64,000 nucleotides of DNA from Pseudomonas sp. TH31. GTDB taxonomy: Bacteria; Pseudomonadota; Gammaproteobacteria; Pseudomonadales; Pseudomonadaceae. The notes under the pieces were generated by a model. It saw only the letters and a program-made list of their open reading frames with translations, was not told the origin of the DNA and did not search any database. Numbering within the stretch: the stretch's first letter is position 1; each line of letters begins with the position of its first letter. A program made the position numbers and the translations under genes. Positions 46,184 through 56,753 of this stretch are shown here, piece after piece. Where the stretch lies: the NCBI RefSeq assembly GCF_016650815.1, contig NZ_JAEKEZ010000022.1:62001-126000 (forward strand). Direction: 5' to 3'.

Positions 46184-46214
46184 TAAAAAAAGGCCTGCAT
46201 TGCAGGCCTTTTTT
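46184..46214 (+). terminator. Rho-independent terminator after zapE
   Basis: AAAAAAAGGCCTGCA and TGCAGGCCTTTTTT form a perfect stem with a T-run. Confidence 0.9.
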
Positions 46215-46230
46215 GTGGACGAAGATCAAC

Positions 46231-46304
46231 GGATCGCAGCCTTCGGCAGCTCCTACCGAGGCAAGTCGTACGCCGCGTAGGAGCTGCCGAAGGCTGCGAT
46301 CTTT
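46231..46304. repeat. REP palindrome (GTAGGAGCTGCC family)
   Basis: Left arm GATCGCAGCCTTCGGCAGCT, right arm GTAGGAGCTGCCGAAGGCTG; located between the convergent zapE and GlxA-type genes. Confidence 0.88.
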
Positions 46305-46361
46305 ATCGATCTCCCCTAAGTCGAAGAAGCGTGGTGGTGCGCCGACACCTACGCCACTTAT

Positions 46362-47357
46362 CTACGCCGCCTGCTGAAACTGTTGCCGATACTGGTTCGG
46401 CGACAGCTCGGTGTGCTGGCGGAACAGCCGCGCAAAGAAGCTCGCATCGTCATAACCGACCTCATAACTGATGGTCTTGATGCTCTTGCGGCTGGCGGAC
46501 AACAAACCCTTGGCGGTTTCGATGCGCAGGCGTTGCAGGTAATGCAACGGCTTGTCGCCAGTGGCGGTCTGGAAGCGGCGCATGAAGTTGCGGATGCTCA
46601 TGCCGTGTTCCCGCGCGACATCTTCGAAGCGGAACTTGTCGGCAAAGTGTTCTTCGAGCCAGTGCTGGATCTGCAGGATGATCACGTCCTGGTGCAGCTT
46701 CTGTCCGCCGAAACCGATCCGCCCCGGCGCATAGTTACGCTGCACTTCATACAGGATGTCCCGGGCCACGGCCTGGGCCACGTTGGCACCGCAGAAACGC
46801 TCGATCAGGTAGATGTAGAGGTCGCACGCCGAGGTAGTGCCGCCGGCGCAATACAGGTTGTCAGCATCGGTCAGGTGTTTGTCCTGATTGAGTTGAACCT
46901 GTGGGAAACGCTCGGCAAAGGCATTGAAGAAGCGCCAGTACGTGGTCGCTTCCTTGCCATCGAGCAACCCGGCTTCCGCCAGCCAGAACACCCCGGTCGC
47001 TTCGCCGCACAGCACCGCGCCCCGGGCGTGTTGTTCGCGCAGCCACGGCAGCACCTGTGGATAACGTTTACAGAGCGTGTCGAAATCATCCCAGAAAGCC
47101 GGGATGATGATGATGTCAGCGTTTTCCAGCCCGCCGTCCACCGGCATGATCACATCGCTGAAGCTGTTCACTGATTTGCCATCAGGGCTGACCAGCCGGG
47201 TTTCGAATGCCGGTGTCAGGCCCAGGCCCAGTTGTTTGCCGTAGCGCAGGCTGGCCAGATGGAAGAAATCCTTGGCTTGCATGAGGGTGGAAGCGAAAAC
47301 CCGGTCGATAGCCAGGATGCTGACGCGCCGTAAAGGCGTAGAGACTTGGTTAGACAT
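46362..47357 (-). CDS. GlxA family transcriptional regulator (DJ-1/PfpI plus AraC)
   Basis: The 331-residue protein has an N-terminal class I glutamine amidotransferase-like DJ-1 domain (VSILAIDRVFASTLMQAKDFF, then AVLCGEATGVFWLAEAGLLDG) and a C-terminal AraC helix-turn-helix (SIKTISYEVGYDDASFFARLF, then SPNQYRQQF). It probably regulates the divergently oriented acyl-CoA dehydrogenase gene, 144 bases away. The ligand is unknown. Confidence 0.88.
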   Translation of the reverse strand: MSNQVSTPLRRVSILAIDRVFASTLMQAKDFFHLASLRYGKQLGLGLTPAFETRLVSPDGKSVNSFSDVIMPVDGGLENADIIIIPAFWDDFDTLCKRYPQVLPWLREQHARGAVLCGEATGVFWLAEAGLLDGKEATTYWRFFNAFAERFPQVQLNQDKHLTDADNLYCAGGTTSACDLYIYLIERFCGANVAQAVARDILYEVQRNYAPGRIGFGGQKLHQDVIILQIQHWLEEHFADKFRFEDVAREHGMSIRNFMRRFQTATGDKPLHYLQRLRIETAKGLLSASRKSIKTISYEVGYDDASFFARLFRQHTELSPNQYRQQFQQAA

Positions 47358-47501
47358 AATTCAACTTTATTCTTATAGGGGAAAGTGGTCACCAGACGGC
47401 TGGATCGTCTTATTTTTTGTCTGATGTGTCCAGTGTCCTGTATCGCAAGCGCGGCTTAGTCTCTGAGGTCAACTCCTCCCAACAATAACGACAGGTGCCG
47501 C

Positions 47502-48638
47502 ATGATCCCCAGAACCTTGTTCAGTTCCGAGCACGAACTTTTTCGCAACAGCGTGCGAACGTTCCTCGAAAAAGAGGCGGTGCCGTTCCATGGGCAATGG
47601 GAAAAGCAGGGCTACATCGACCGCAAGCTTTGGAACAAGGCGGGGGAGGCGGGGATGCTCTGCTCGCATTTGCCGGAGGAGTACGGCGGGCTGGGGGCGG
47701 ACTTTCTCTACAGCACGGTGGTGATCGAAGAAGTCGGTCGTCTAGGCCTGACCGGGATCGGCTTCTCGCTGCATTCGGACATCGTGGCGCCGTACATCCT
47801 GCATTACGGTAGTGAAGCCTTGAAGCACAAGTACCTGCCGAAACTGGTGTCTGGCGAAATGGTAACGGCGATTGCCATGACCGAGCCTGGCGCGGGTTCT
47901 GACCTGCAAGGGGTGAAGACCACTGCTGTGCTGGACGGTGATGAGTACGTGATCAACGGCTCGAAAACGTTTATCACCAATGGCTTTCTGGCGGATCTGG
48001 TGATTGTCGTCGCCAAGACCGATCCAAAGGCCGGGGCCAAGGGCACCAGCCTGTTTCTGGTGGAAGCCAATACGCCGGGTTTTGCCAAGGGCAAGCGTCT
48101 GGAAAAAGTTGGGATGAAGGCCCAGGACACCTCGGAGCTGTTCTTCCAGGATGTGCGGGTGCCCAGGGAGAATCTGCTGGGTCAGGCCGGGGCGGGCTTC
48201 GCTTACCTGATGCAGGAACTGCCACAGGAGCGCCTTACCGTCGCCATCGGCGGGCTGGCTTCGGCCGAAGCGGCCTTGCAGTGGACGCTGGATTACACCC
48301 GCGAGCGCAAGGCATTCGGCAAGGCGATTGCGGACTTCCAGAACACCCGTTTCAAGTTGGCGGAAATGGCCACCGAGATCCAGATTGGCCGGGTCTTCGT
48401 CGATAAGTGCCTGGAACTGCACCTGCAAGGCAAGCTCGACGTGCCAACCGCCGCGATGGCCAAGTACTGGGGTACGGACCTGCAATGCAGGGTGCTCGAC
48501 GAGTGCGTGCAGTTGCATGGCGGTTACGGGTTTATGTGGGAATACCCGATAGCTCGGGCGTGGGCGGATGCGCGGGTGCAGCGGATCTATGCGGGGACCA
48601 ACGAAATCATGAAGGAGATTATTGCGCGGTCGCTTTGA
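47502..48638 (+). CDS. Acyl-CoA dehydrogenase
   Basis: The 378-residue flavoprotein has the MTEPGAGSDLQG motif (FAD-binding), the ERLTVAIGGLASAEAAL helix and C-terminal RIYAGTNEIMKEIIARSL. The catalytic Glu region is typical of short/medium-chain enzymes. It oxidises acyl-CoA to enoyl-CoA in the cytosol. The neighbour GlxA regulator may control it. Confidence 0.9.
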   Translation: MIPRTLFSSEHELFRNSVRTFLEKEAVPFHGQWEKQGYIDRKLWNKAGEAGMLCSHLPEEYGGLGADFLYSTVVIEEVGRLGLTGIGFSLHSDIVAPYILHYGSEALKHKYLPKLVSGEMVTAIAMTEPGAGSDLQGVKTTAVLDGDEYVINGSKTFITNGFLADLVIVVAKTDPKAGAKGTSLFLVEANTPGFAKGKRLEKVGMKAQDTSELFFQDVRVPRENLLGQAGAGFAYLMQELPQERLTVAIGGLASAEAALQWTLDYTRERKAFGKAIADFQNTRFKLAEMATEIQIGRVFVDKCLELHLQGKLDVPTAAMAKYWGTDLQCRVLDECVQLHGGYGFMWEYPIARAWADARVQRIYAGTNEIMKEIIARSL

Positions 48639-48655
48639 TTCTCAGTGAGTGCTGA

Positions 48656-48732
48656 AAAGATCGCAGCCTGCGGCAGCTCCTACAGGGGAATGGCGTATAC
48701 CCTGTAGGAGCTGCCGAAGGCTGCGATCTTTC
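48656..48732. repeat. REP palindrome (GTAGGAGCTGCC family)
   Basis: AAAGATCGCAGCCTGCGGC and its inverted partner GTAGGAGCTGCCGAAGGCTG; convergent-gene location. Confidence 0.88.
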
Positions 48733-48746
48733 TCGGGCGCTACAAA

Positions 48747-49787
48747 CTAAGGCGCCGGATTCGGGTGATCCTTGTGAATCGCCTCGATCCCTGCCAGCAC
48801 TTCATCGGAAAGTTTCAGATCGAAACTCGCTAAATTGCTTTCAAGCTGCTCCAGCGTCGTCGCACCAATGATGTTGCTGGTCACGAACGGTTGCGCAGTC
48901 ACGAATGCCAGCGCCATCTGCGCCGGGTCCAGGCCGTGCTCACGGGCCAGTGCCACATAACGGCTGCAGGCTGCTTCCGACTGCGCGTTGAAATAGCGGC
49001 TGAAGCGGCTGTAGAGGCTCAGGCGCCCCTTTGCTGGACGAGCGCCCCCTTCGTACTTGCCCGACAGGAAGCCGAACGCCAGCGGCGAATAGGCCAGCAG
49101 GCCGCACTGTTCGCGAATGGCGATTTCCGCCAGGCCGACTTCGAAGCTGCGGTTGAGCAGGTTGTACGGGTTCTGGATCGATACGGCGCGCGGCCAGCCA
49201 CGGGCTTCGGCCAGGGCGAGGAAGCGCATGGTGCCCCAAGGGGTTTCGTTGGACAGGCCGATGTGGCGGATCTTGCCGGCCTTGACCTGCTCGTCCAGCG
49301 CTTCGAGGGTGTCTTCGAGCGGGGTCAGGTTGGCTTCGATCTTGTGCTTGTAGCCCAGTTGGCCGAAGAAGTTGGTGCTGCGTTCCGGCCAGTGCAATTG
49401 ATAGAGGTCGATGTAGTCGGTCTGCAAGCGCTTGAGGCTGGCATCCACGGCTTCGGTGATGTGCTGACGGTTGTGCCGCAGGTTTTTGTCGCGGATGTAA
49501 TCGATGGTGTTGCCGGGGCCGGCGATCTTGCTCGCCAGGATCCAGTCGGCACGATCACCACGGCTTTTGAAGTAATTGCCGATGTAGCGCTCGGTGGTGG
49601 CGTAGGTTTCGGCCTTGGGCGGCACCGGGTACATTTCGGCAGTGTCGATGAAATTGATCCCGGCGCTTTTGGCCCGATCAATCTGGGCGAAGGCTTCAGC
49701 CTCGCTGTTTTGCTCGCCCCAAGTCATGGTGCCGAGGCAGATTGCACTCACGTTCAGATTGGTTCGGCCTAGCTGGCGATAGTCCAT
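48747..49787 (-). CDS. Aldo/keto reductase (Tas-like, NADPH)
   Basis: The 346-residue TIM barrel enzyme has the catalytic Asp-Tyr-Lys-His set (Asp-Tyr in GINFIDTAEMY, Lys in ILASKI, His in LYQLHWPERS) and the NADP-binding end SNIIGATTLEQLESNL. It belongs to the Tas group. ATG at 49785-49787 (MDYRQLGRTNLNVS). Substrate unknown. Confidence 0.9.
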   Translation of the reverse strand: MDYRQLGRTNLNVSAICLGTMTWGEQNSEAEAFAQIDRAKSAGINFIDTAEMYPVPPKAETYATTERYIGNYFKSRGDRADWILASKIAGPGNTIDYIRDKNLRHNRQHITEAVDASLKRLQTDYIDLYQLHWPERSTNFFGQLGYKHKIEANLTPLEDTLEALDEQVKAGKIRHIGLSNETPWGTMRFLALAEARGWPRAVSIQNPYNLLNRSFEVGLAEIAIREQCGLLAYSPLAFGFLSGKYEGGARPAKGRLSLYSRFSRYFNAQSEAACSRYVALAREHGLDPAQMALAFVTAQPFVTSNIIGATTLEQLESNLASFDLKLSDEVLAGIEAIHKDHPNPAP

Positions 49788-50032
49788 CGGATGCTCCTTG
49801 GGCAAAACAATCATAAAAGCAGGTTGAAATATTTTTCGCAATCTGCATAATTGCGCACCTCTTTCTGCAGTGGAAGTGATGCGCCGCCGCCGAAGAATCT
49901 TGCCGTTGAACGGACGCGCCGACCCGAGCCCCCGAAAGCGTCTGTATCCGGCTGCCTTTGACTTGTCAAAGTACGCACTATTCAGTAAGATCCGCCGTCT
50001 AATTTACAGGGCGGCCCCTGAGGCTATAAAGA

Positions 50033-50461
50033 ATGAAAACTTTTACTGCTAAACCGGAAACAGTACAGCGCGACTGGTTTGTCGTCGACGCTGCAGGTCA
50101 GACCCTGGGTCGTCTGGCCACCGAAATCGCGAGCCGTCTGCGTGGCAAGCATAAAGCTGAGTACACTCCTCACGTTGACACCGGCGATTACATCGTCGTT
50201 ATCAATGCCGAGCAGATTCGTGTAACTGGTGCTAAAACCACCGACAAGATCTACTACTCCCACTCCGGTTTCCCGGGCGGCATCAAGTCGATCAACTTCG
50301 AAAAGCTGATCGCTAAAGCCCCTGAGCGCGTGATCGAGACCGCGGTCAAAGGCATGCTGCCTAAGAACCCGCTGGGTCGCGACATGTATCGTAAGCTGAA
50401 AGTCTATGCGGGCGCTGTACACCCTCATACTGCTCAGCAGCCCCAAGAACTGAAGTTTTAA
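50033..50461 (+). CDS. rplM: 50S ribosomal protein L13
   Basis: The 142-residue protein has the L13 signature [23 protein letters not shown] and the family-typical [15 protein letters not shown] start. It is the first gene of the rplM-rpsI operon, followed by petABC downstream. Confidence 0.98.
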   Translation: MKTFTAKPETVQRDWFVVDAAGQTLGRLATEIASRLRGKHKAEYTPHVDTGDYIVVINAEQIRVTGAKTTDKIYYSHSGFPGGIKSINFEKLIAKAPERVIETAVKGMLPKNPLGRDMYRKLKVYAGAVHPHTAQQPQELKF

Positions 50462-50475
50462 CGGAATAGTTCATT

Positions 50476-50868
50476 ATGTCGGCGACTCAAAATTACGGCA
50501 CTGGCCGTCGCAAGACCGCAACCGCACGCGTTTTCCTGCGTCCGGGTACTGGTAACATCTCCATCAACAACCGCACCCTGGAAAATTTCTTCGGCCGCGA
50601 AACTGCCCGCATGGTAGTTCGTCAGCCGCTGGAACTGACTGAGACTGTCGAGAAATTCGACATCTACGTCACCGTGATCGGTGGTGGTGTAAGTGGTCAA
50701 GCTGGCGCAATCCGCCACGGTATCACTCGCGCACTGATGCAGTACGACGAAACCCTGCGTGGCGCTCTGCGCAAAGCTGGCTTCGTTACTCGCGATGCTC
50801 GCGAAGTTGAACGTAAGAAAGTTGGTCTGCGTAAAGCGCGTAAGCGTCCGCAGTACTCGAAGCGTTAA
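50476..50868 (+). CDS. rpsI: 30S ribosomal protein S9
   Basis: The 130-residue protein shows [26 protein letters not shown] and the basic tail [12 protein letters not shown] that contacts tRNA in the P site. It is 14 bases from rplM. Confidence 0.98.
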   Translation: MSATQNYGTGRRKTATARVFLRPGTGNISINNRTLENFFGRETARMVVRQPLELTETVEKFDIYVTVIGGGVSGQAGAIRHGITRALMQYDETLRGALRKAGFVTRDAREVERKKVGLRKARKRPQYSKR

Positions 50869-50884
50869 TTCGCTTCCACGTTCA

Positions 50885-50924
50885 AAAAGAACGCCCATCT
50901 CCTCGCGGAGCTGGGCGTTTTTTT
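50885..50924 (+). terminator. Rho-independent terminator after rpsI
   Basis: AACGCCCA-GC stem with CTGGGCGTT and TTTTTTT follows rpsI. Confidence 0.9.
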
Positions 50925-50961
50925 ATGCGTGCGATTTCTCAAAGAATTGCGCTGTGACAAC

Positions 50962-50988
50962 TTGCCACATCCGTAGAGCCCCTATACT
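50962..50988 (+). promoter_or_regulatory. Possible petABC promoter
   Basis: The -10 hexamer TATACT (50983-50988) has TTGCCA 15 bases upstream. Spacing is short, so this is tentative. petA starts 148 bases downstream. Confidence 0.35.
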
Positions 50989-51135
50989 GCAAGGCTCGGC
51001 AGTGGAGCCCTTGGGTAATTACCTTGTCAGAATTGGGGCTTTTCATTACCATTCGGCAAAATTTTTATAAGTACATAGTTTTAACTTAGTAGATGCCTGA
51101 TTTAACAGGCCACAAAGCTGATGGGAGAGGACTGA

Positions 51136-51729
51136 ATGAGCAATGACGGCGTGAATGCAGGCCGGCGTCGCTTCTTGGTAGCAGCCACATCCGTGGTGGG
51201 TGCTGCAGGAGCGGTGGGGGCTGCGGTCCCGTTCGTGGGGTCATGGTTTCCCAGTGCCAAGGCGAAAGCCGCAGGTGCACCGGTGAAAGTGAATGTCAGC
51301 AAAATCGAGCCAGGCCAGCAGATGATTGCTGAGTGGCGCGGTCAGCCAGTATTCATTGTCCGCCGAACCGCGGAAATCCTGGGGAATCTGAAGAAGATCG
51401 AGGGCCAGTTGTCTGACCCAACCTCCAAGAACTCGACACAACCGACCTACGTTGATCCAGAAACGCGTTCGATCAAGCCAGAGGTTCTGCTGCTGATCGG
51501 TATCTGCACACACCTGGGTTGCTCGCCGACCTTCCGCCCTGAAGTGGCACCCGCTGATCTGGGCAAAGACTGGGTAGGTGGTTATTTCTGCCCTTGCCAC
51601 GGTTCCCATTACGATCTGGCTGGTCGCGTCTACAAGTCGCAACCTGCGCCTCTGAACCTGCCAGTTCCCCCGCATTCCTATGAGACCGATGAGCTTATTG
51701 TCATTGGCGTCGATACGGAGAAAGCGTGA
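51136..51729 (+). CDS. petA: Ubiquinol-cytochrome c reductase, Rieske iron-sulfur subunit
   Basis: The 197-residue protein carries a twin-arginine-like motif (GRRRFLVAATS) leading to a membrane anchor. The Rieske cluster ligands are CTHLGCSP and CPCHGSHYD. It moves electrons from ubiquinol to cytochrome c1 in complex III. The TGATG overlap with petB shows operon structure. Confidence 0.95.
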   Translation: MSNDGVNAGRRRFLVAATSVVGAAGAVGAAVPFVGSWFPSAKAKAAGAPVKVNVSKIEPGQQMIAEWRGQPVFIVRRTAEILGNLKKIEGQLSDPTSKNSTQPTYVDPETRSIKPEVLLLIGICTHLGCSPTFRPEVAPADLGKDWVGGYFCPCHGSHYDLAGRVYKSQPAPLNLPVPPHSYETDELIVIGVDTEKA

Positions 51730-52940
51730 TGAGCAAGTTCATGGATTGGGTTGATGCGCGCTTTCCCGCGACCAAAATGTGGGAAGACCATCTCAGCAAG
51801 TACTACGCCCCGAAGAACTTCAACTTCTTCTATTTCTTTGGTTCCCTTGCACTGCTCGTTCTGGTCAACCAGATCGTTACCGGTGTCTGGCTGACCATGA
51901 GCTACACCCCGTCGGCCGAGGAAGCATTTGCCTCCGTCGAATACATCATGCGCGACGTCGAGTACGGCTCGATCCTGCGTCTGCTGCACTCCACCGGCGC
52001 TTCGGCGTTCTTCATCGTGGTCTATCTGCACATGTTCCGTGGCTTGCTCTACGGTTCGTACCAGAAGCCGCGTGAGCTGGTGTGGGTCTTTGGCATGCTG
52101 ATCTACCTGGCGCTGATGGCTGAAGCCTTCATGGGTTACCTGCTGCCGTGGGGCCAGATGTCCTACTGGGGTGCCCAGGTGATCATCTCGCTGTTCGGTG
52201 CGATCCCGGTTATTGGTAACGACCTGACCCAGTGGATCCGTGGTGACTACCTGATTTCCGGTATTACCCTGAACCGCTTCTTCGCCTTGCACGTTGTAGC
52301 CCTGCCGATCGTGATCCTCGGTCTGGTGGTATTGCACGTTCTGGCGCTGCACGAAGTCGGCTCGAACAACCCGGACGGCGTGGACATCAAGAAACACAAG
52401 GACGAAAACGGCGTACCTCTGGACGGCATTGCCTTCCACCCGTACTACACCGTGAAAGATATCGTCGGCGTGGTGGTGTTCCTGTTCATCTTCTGCTCGA
52501 TTGTGTTCTTTTTCCCGGAAATGGGCGGTTACTTCCTCGAGAAGCCGAACTTTGAAGTGGCCAACGCCTTCAAGACCCCAGAGCACATCGCTCCGGTCTG
52601 GTACTTCACACCGTTCTACGCAATCTTGCGGGCGATTCCGGACAAGCTGATGGGCGTTATCGCCATGGGTGCTTCAATTGCCATGCTGTTTGTCTTGCCG
52701 TGGCTCGATCGGAGTCCGGTCAAGTCCATGCGCTACAAGGGCTGGCTGAGCAAGATCTGGCTTTGGGTGTTCTGCATCTGTTTCGTGATCCTCGGTGTGC
52801 TGGGCGTATTGGCCCCAACCCCTGAGCGTACGCTGGTGTCGCAGATTTGCACCTTCCTGTACTTCGCTTACTTCATTCTGATGCCGTTCTACACCAGGCT
52901 CGAGAAGACCAAACCGGTTCCGGAAAGGGTGACTGGCTGA
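51729..52940 (+). CDS. petB: Cytochrome b of the bc1 complex
   Basis: The 403-residue integral membrane protein has eight or more helices, heme-ligating His pairs in HSTGASAFFIVVYLHMFRG and NRFFALHVVALPIVILGLVVLHVLALH-type segments, and the Qo-site PEWY-like region near SPVWYF. ATG at 51729 is preferred over GTG at 51726. Ends overlapping petC. Confidence 0.95.
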   Translation: MSKFMDWVDARFPATKMWEDHLSKYYAPKNFNFFYFFGSLALLVLVNQIVTGVWLTMSYTPSAEEAFASVEYIMRDVEYGSILRLLHSTGASAFFIVVYLHMFRGLLYGSYQKPRELVWVFGMLIYLALMAEAFMGYLLPWGQMSYWGAQVIISLFGAIPVIGNDLTQWIRGDYLISGITLNRFFALHVVALPIVILGLVVLHVLALHEVGSNNPDGVDIKKHKDENGVPLDGIAFHPYYTVKDIVGVVVFLFIFCSIVFFFPEMGGYFLEKPNFEVANAFKTPEHIAPVWYFTPFYAILRAIPDKLMGVIAMGASIAMLFVLPWLDRSPVKSMRYKGWLSKIWLWVFCICFVILGVLGVLAPTPERTLVSQICTFLYFAYFILMPFYTRLEKTKPVPERVTG

Positions 52941-53722
52941 TGAAAAAGCTATTTGCTGTATTGATTCTTGCTGCCCTGCCGATGTTGTCCTTTGCCGCCG
53001 AACACGGTGGTCCCGAGCTGGAAAAAGTCGACATCGACGTTTCCGATAAGGCGGCCATGCAGGACGGCGCGCGTACGTTCGCCAACTATTGCATGGGCTG
53101 CCACAGCGCCAAGTTCCAGCGCTATGAGCGCGTTGCCGACGATCTGGGCATTCCTCACGATCTGATGCTGAAAAACCTGGTGTTCACGGGGGCCAAGATC
53201 GGCGACCACATGAGCATCGGCATGCAGTCTGCAGACGCCAAGGCCTGGTTCGGTGCGGCACCGCCGGACCTGACCCTCGTGGCGCGCGTTCGTGGCACTG
53301 ACTGGCTCTACGGTTACCTGCGTTCGTTCTATGAAGACCCGGCGCGTCCTTGGGGTGTGAACAACAAGGTGTTCCCGAATGTCGGCATGCCTAACGTGCT
53401 GGTCGGCCTGCAAGGTCGTCAGGTGGTCGGTTGCAAACAGGTTCAAATCGTCGAGGACGGCAAGAAGCAGTATGATCCGCTGACCGGTACGCCGCTGACT
53501 CATGAAGCGTGCGATCAGTTGACCATCGTGCCGAAGACCGGTGCTCTGAACGAAGAGCAGTTCAATGAGAAGGTCAAGAATCTGGTAACCTTCCTCGCTT
53601 ACTCGGCTAACCCGGTTAAGCTGCAACATCAGCGCATCGGTACCTATGTATTGCTGTACCTGGCGTTCTTCTTCGTATTCGCATACTTGCTCAAGCGTGA
53701 ATACTGGAAAGACGTACATTGA
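52940..53722 (+). CDS. petC: Cytochrome c1 of the bc1 complex
   Basis: The 260-residue precursor has a signal peptide (MKKLFAVLILAALPMLSFAA), the heme-binding CMGCH motif, and a C-terminal transmembrane anchor (YVLLYLAFFFVFAYLLKREYW). Met ligand of the heme is expected in the MPNVL segment. Confidence 0.95.
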   Translation: MKKLFAVLILAALPMLSFAAEHGGPELEKVDIDVSDKAAMQDGARTFANYCMGCHSAKFQRYERVADDLGIPHDLMLKNLVFTGAKIGDHMSIGMQSADAKAWFGAAPPDLTLVARVRGTDWLYGYLRSFYEDPARPWGVNNKVFPNVGMPNVLVGLQGRQVVGCKQVQIVEDGKKQYDPLTGTPLTHEACDQLTIVPKTGALNEEQFNEKVKNLVTFLAYSANPVKLQHQRIGTYVLLYLAFFFVFAYLLKREYWKDVH

Positions 53723-53748
53723 TAAAGCTGTAAGCAATTGCTGTTAAT

Positions 53749-53836
53749 CGCGCGCGCCCAGGGGCGTCTCTGAAGGTGTAACGAGTCTGGTGAGCCAGGC
53801 GTTACGGGAGGCGTCCTCTGGGCGCGCGCGTTTTTC
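53749..53836 (+). terminator. Long-stem terminator between petC and sspA
   Basis: GCGCGCGCCCAGGGGCGTCTC and GAGGCGTCCTCTGGGCGCGC pair as a long stem with a 37-base loop, followed by TTTTT. Confidence 0.75.
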
Positions 53837-53872
53837 CGCTTCCGATAATTTCTACAAGCGAGGAGGACCGCC

Positions 53873-54490
53873 ATGGGCGTGACCAATCGGTTGGCCTGTT
53901 ACTCCGACCCCGCCGACCACTATTCCCACCGAGTACGCATCGTACTTGCAGAGAAGGGTGTCAGCGCCGAGATCATTTACGTGGAAGCTGGTCGTCACCC
54001 GCCTAAACTGATCGAAGTGAACCCTTACGGTAGCTTGCCCACCCTGGTCGATCGTGACCTGGCGTTGTGGGAGTCGACCGTGGTGATGGAATATCTGGAT
54101 GAGCGTTACCCGCACCCGCCTTTACTGCCGGTTTATCCTGTGGCGCGTGCCAACAGCCGTCTGCTGATTCATCGTATTCAGCGTGACTGGTGTGGCCTGG
54201 TGGATCTGATTCTGGATTCCCGGTCCAAGGAAGCAGCCCGTGTCGTGGCTCGTAAAGAGCTGCGCGAAAGCCTGACCGGCGTGTCGCCGTTGTTCGCCGA
54301 CAAGCCGTTTTTCCTCAGCGAGGAACAAAGTCTGGTGGATTGCTGCCTATTGCCAATACTCTGGCGATTGCCGATTCTGGGTATTGAACTGCCGCGGCCT
54401 GCCAAGCCGCTGCTTGATTACATGGAGCGCTCTTTCGCGCGTGAGGCTTTCCAGGCGAGTCTGTCTGGTGTCGAACGCGATATGCGCTAA
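53873..54490 (+). CDS. sspA: Stringent starvation protein A
   Basis: The 205-residue GST-fold protein starts [22 protein letters not shown]. It binds RNA polymerase and alters transcription in stress, and lacks GST activity in known cases. RBS GCGAGGAGG. sspB follows 16 bases later, the standard pair. Confidence 0.93.
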   Translation: MGVTNRLACYSDPADHYSHRVRIVLAEKGVSAEIIYVEAGRHPPKLIEVNPYGSLPTLVDRDLALWESTVVMEYLDERYPHPPLLPVYPVARANSRLLIHRIQRDWCGLVDLILDSRSKEAARVVARKELRESLTGVSPLFADKPFFLSEEQSLVDCCLLPILWRLPILGIELPRPAKPLLDYMERSFAREAFQASLSGVERDMR

Positions 54491-54506
54491 GGCTTAAGGA
54501 GCCGCT

Positions 54507-54920
54507 ATGAACTCCAGTCGACCTTATCTGGTCCGCGCGCTCTACGAGTGGATTGTTGATAACGATTGCACCCCGCACATGCTGGTCAATTCCGAGTATC
54601 CGTCGGTGCAGGTACCTCAAGGTTTCGCCAGTGATGGACAGATTGTCCTGAACGTTTCGCCGGCAGCCGTGCGTCATTTGCACATGGACAACGAAGCGGT
54701 CAGCTTCGAAGGGCGCTTCGGTGGCGTGCCGCACACCCTGTTCGTGCCTATCGCTGCGATCCTGGGCATTTACGCCCGGGAGAACGGCCAGGGCATGGTG
54801 TTTGATCTGGAGTCGCCGATGGAAGACGACGAAGAGATCGAGCCGGATGATGATGTTCCGCCACCCGACAACGAACCGCCGCGCCCCAGCGGTCGACCCA
54901 GTTTGAAAGTGGTGAAGTAA
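54507..54920 (+). CDS. sspB: ClpXP protease specificity-enhancing factor SspB
   Basis: The 137-residue adaptor has the substrate-binding domain (RPYLVRALYEWIVDN, then VSFEGRFGGVPHTLFVP) and an acidic linker leading to a short basic XB tail (RPSLKVVK) that docks on ClpX. The last codons are part of a 35-bp perfect inverted repeat. Confidence 0.93.
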   Translation: MNSSRPYLVRALYEWIVDNDCTPHMLVNSEYPSVQVPQGFASDGQIVLNVSPAAVRHLHMDNEAVSFEGRFGGVPHTLFVPIAAILGIYARENGQGMVFDLESPMEDDEEIEPDDDVPPPDNEPPRPSGRPSLKVVK

Positions 54921-54974
54921 TAAAAAAGGCGATCCGAAAGGATCGCCTTTTTTATTACTTCACCACTTTCAAAC
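54901..54974 (+). terminator. Terminator within a 74-base perfect palindrome at the sspB 3' end
   Basis: Positions 54901-54935 and 54940-54974 are perfect inverted copies around GAAA. The centre is a normal terminator (GGCGATCC-GAAA-GGATCGCC then TTTTTT). The outer part inverts the last codons of sspB. Confidence 0.9.
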
Positions 54975-55053
54975 GTAGGAGCTGCCGAAGGCTGCGATCT
55001 TTTGATTTTGGCTTTTTAAGATCAAAAGATCGCAGCCTTCGGCAGCTCCTACA
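54975..55053. repeat. REP palindrome (GTAGGAGCTGCC family)
   Basis: GTAGGAGCTGCCGAAGGCTG at the left, reverse copy at the right, with the GATCTTTTGAT/GATCAAAAGATC core. It adjoins the sspB palindrome directly. Confidence 0.9.
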
Positions 55054-55079
55054 GGGCGAAGGCGATCTCAAGAGCGCCT

Positions 55080-55105
55080 TCGCCGGCAAGCCTGGCTCCT
55101 ACAGG
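55080..55105. repeat. Single REP arm (CCGGCAAGCCTGGCTCCTACAG)
   Basis: One unpaired arm of the second REP type, next to the preceding palindrome, as at 22085-22110. Confidence 0.55.
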
Positions 55106-55114
55106 AGAGAGGTC

Positions 55115-56752
<1,638 letters not shown>

Positions 56753-56753
<1 letters not shown>

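Noticed and set aside
49950..49992. rplM promoter TTGACT with a TATTCA or TAAGAT -10
   Set aside because: The spacings (15 or 22) do not fit well, so I did not list it as a feature.
17500..55110. CRISPR-like repetition
   Set aside because: The repeats are dispersed inverted REP palindromes between genes, not direct repeats with spacers, and no cas genes are present.
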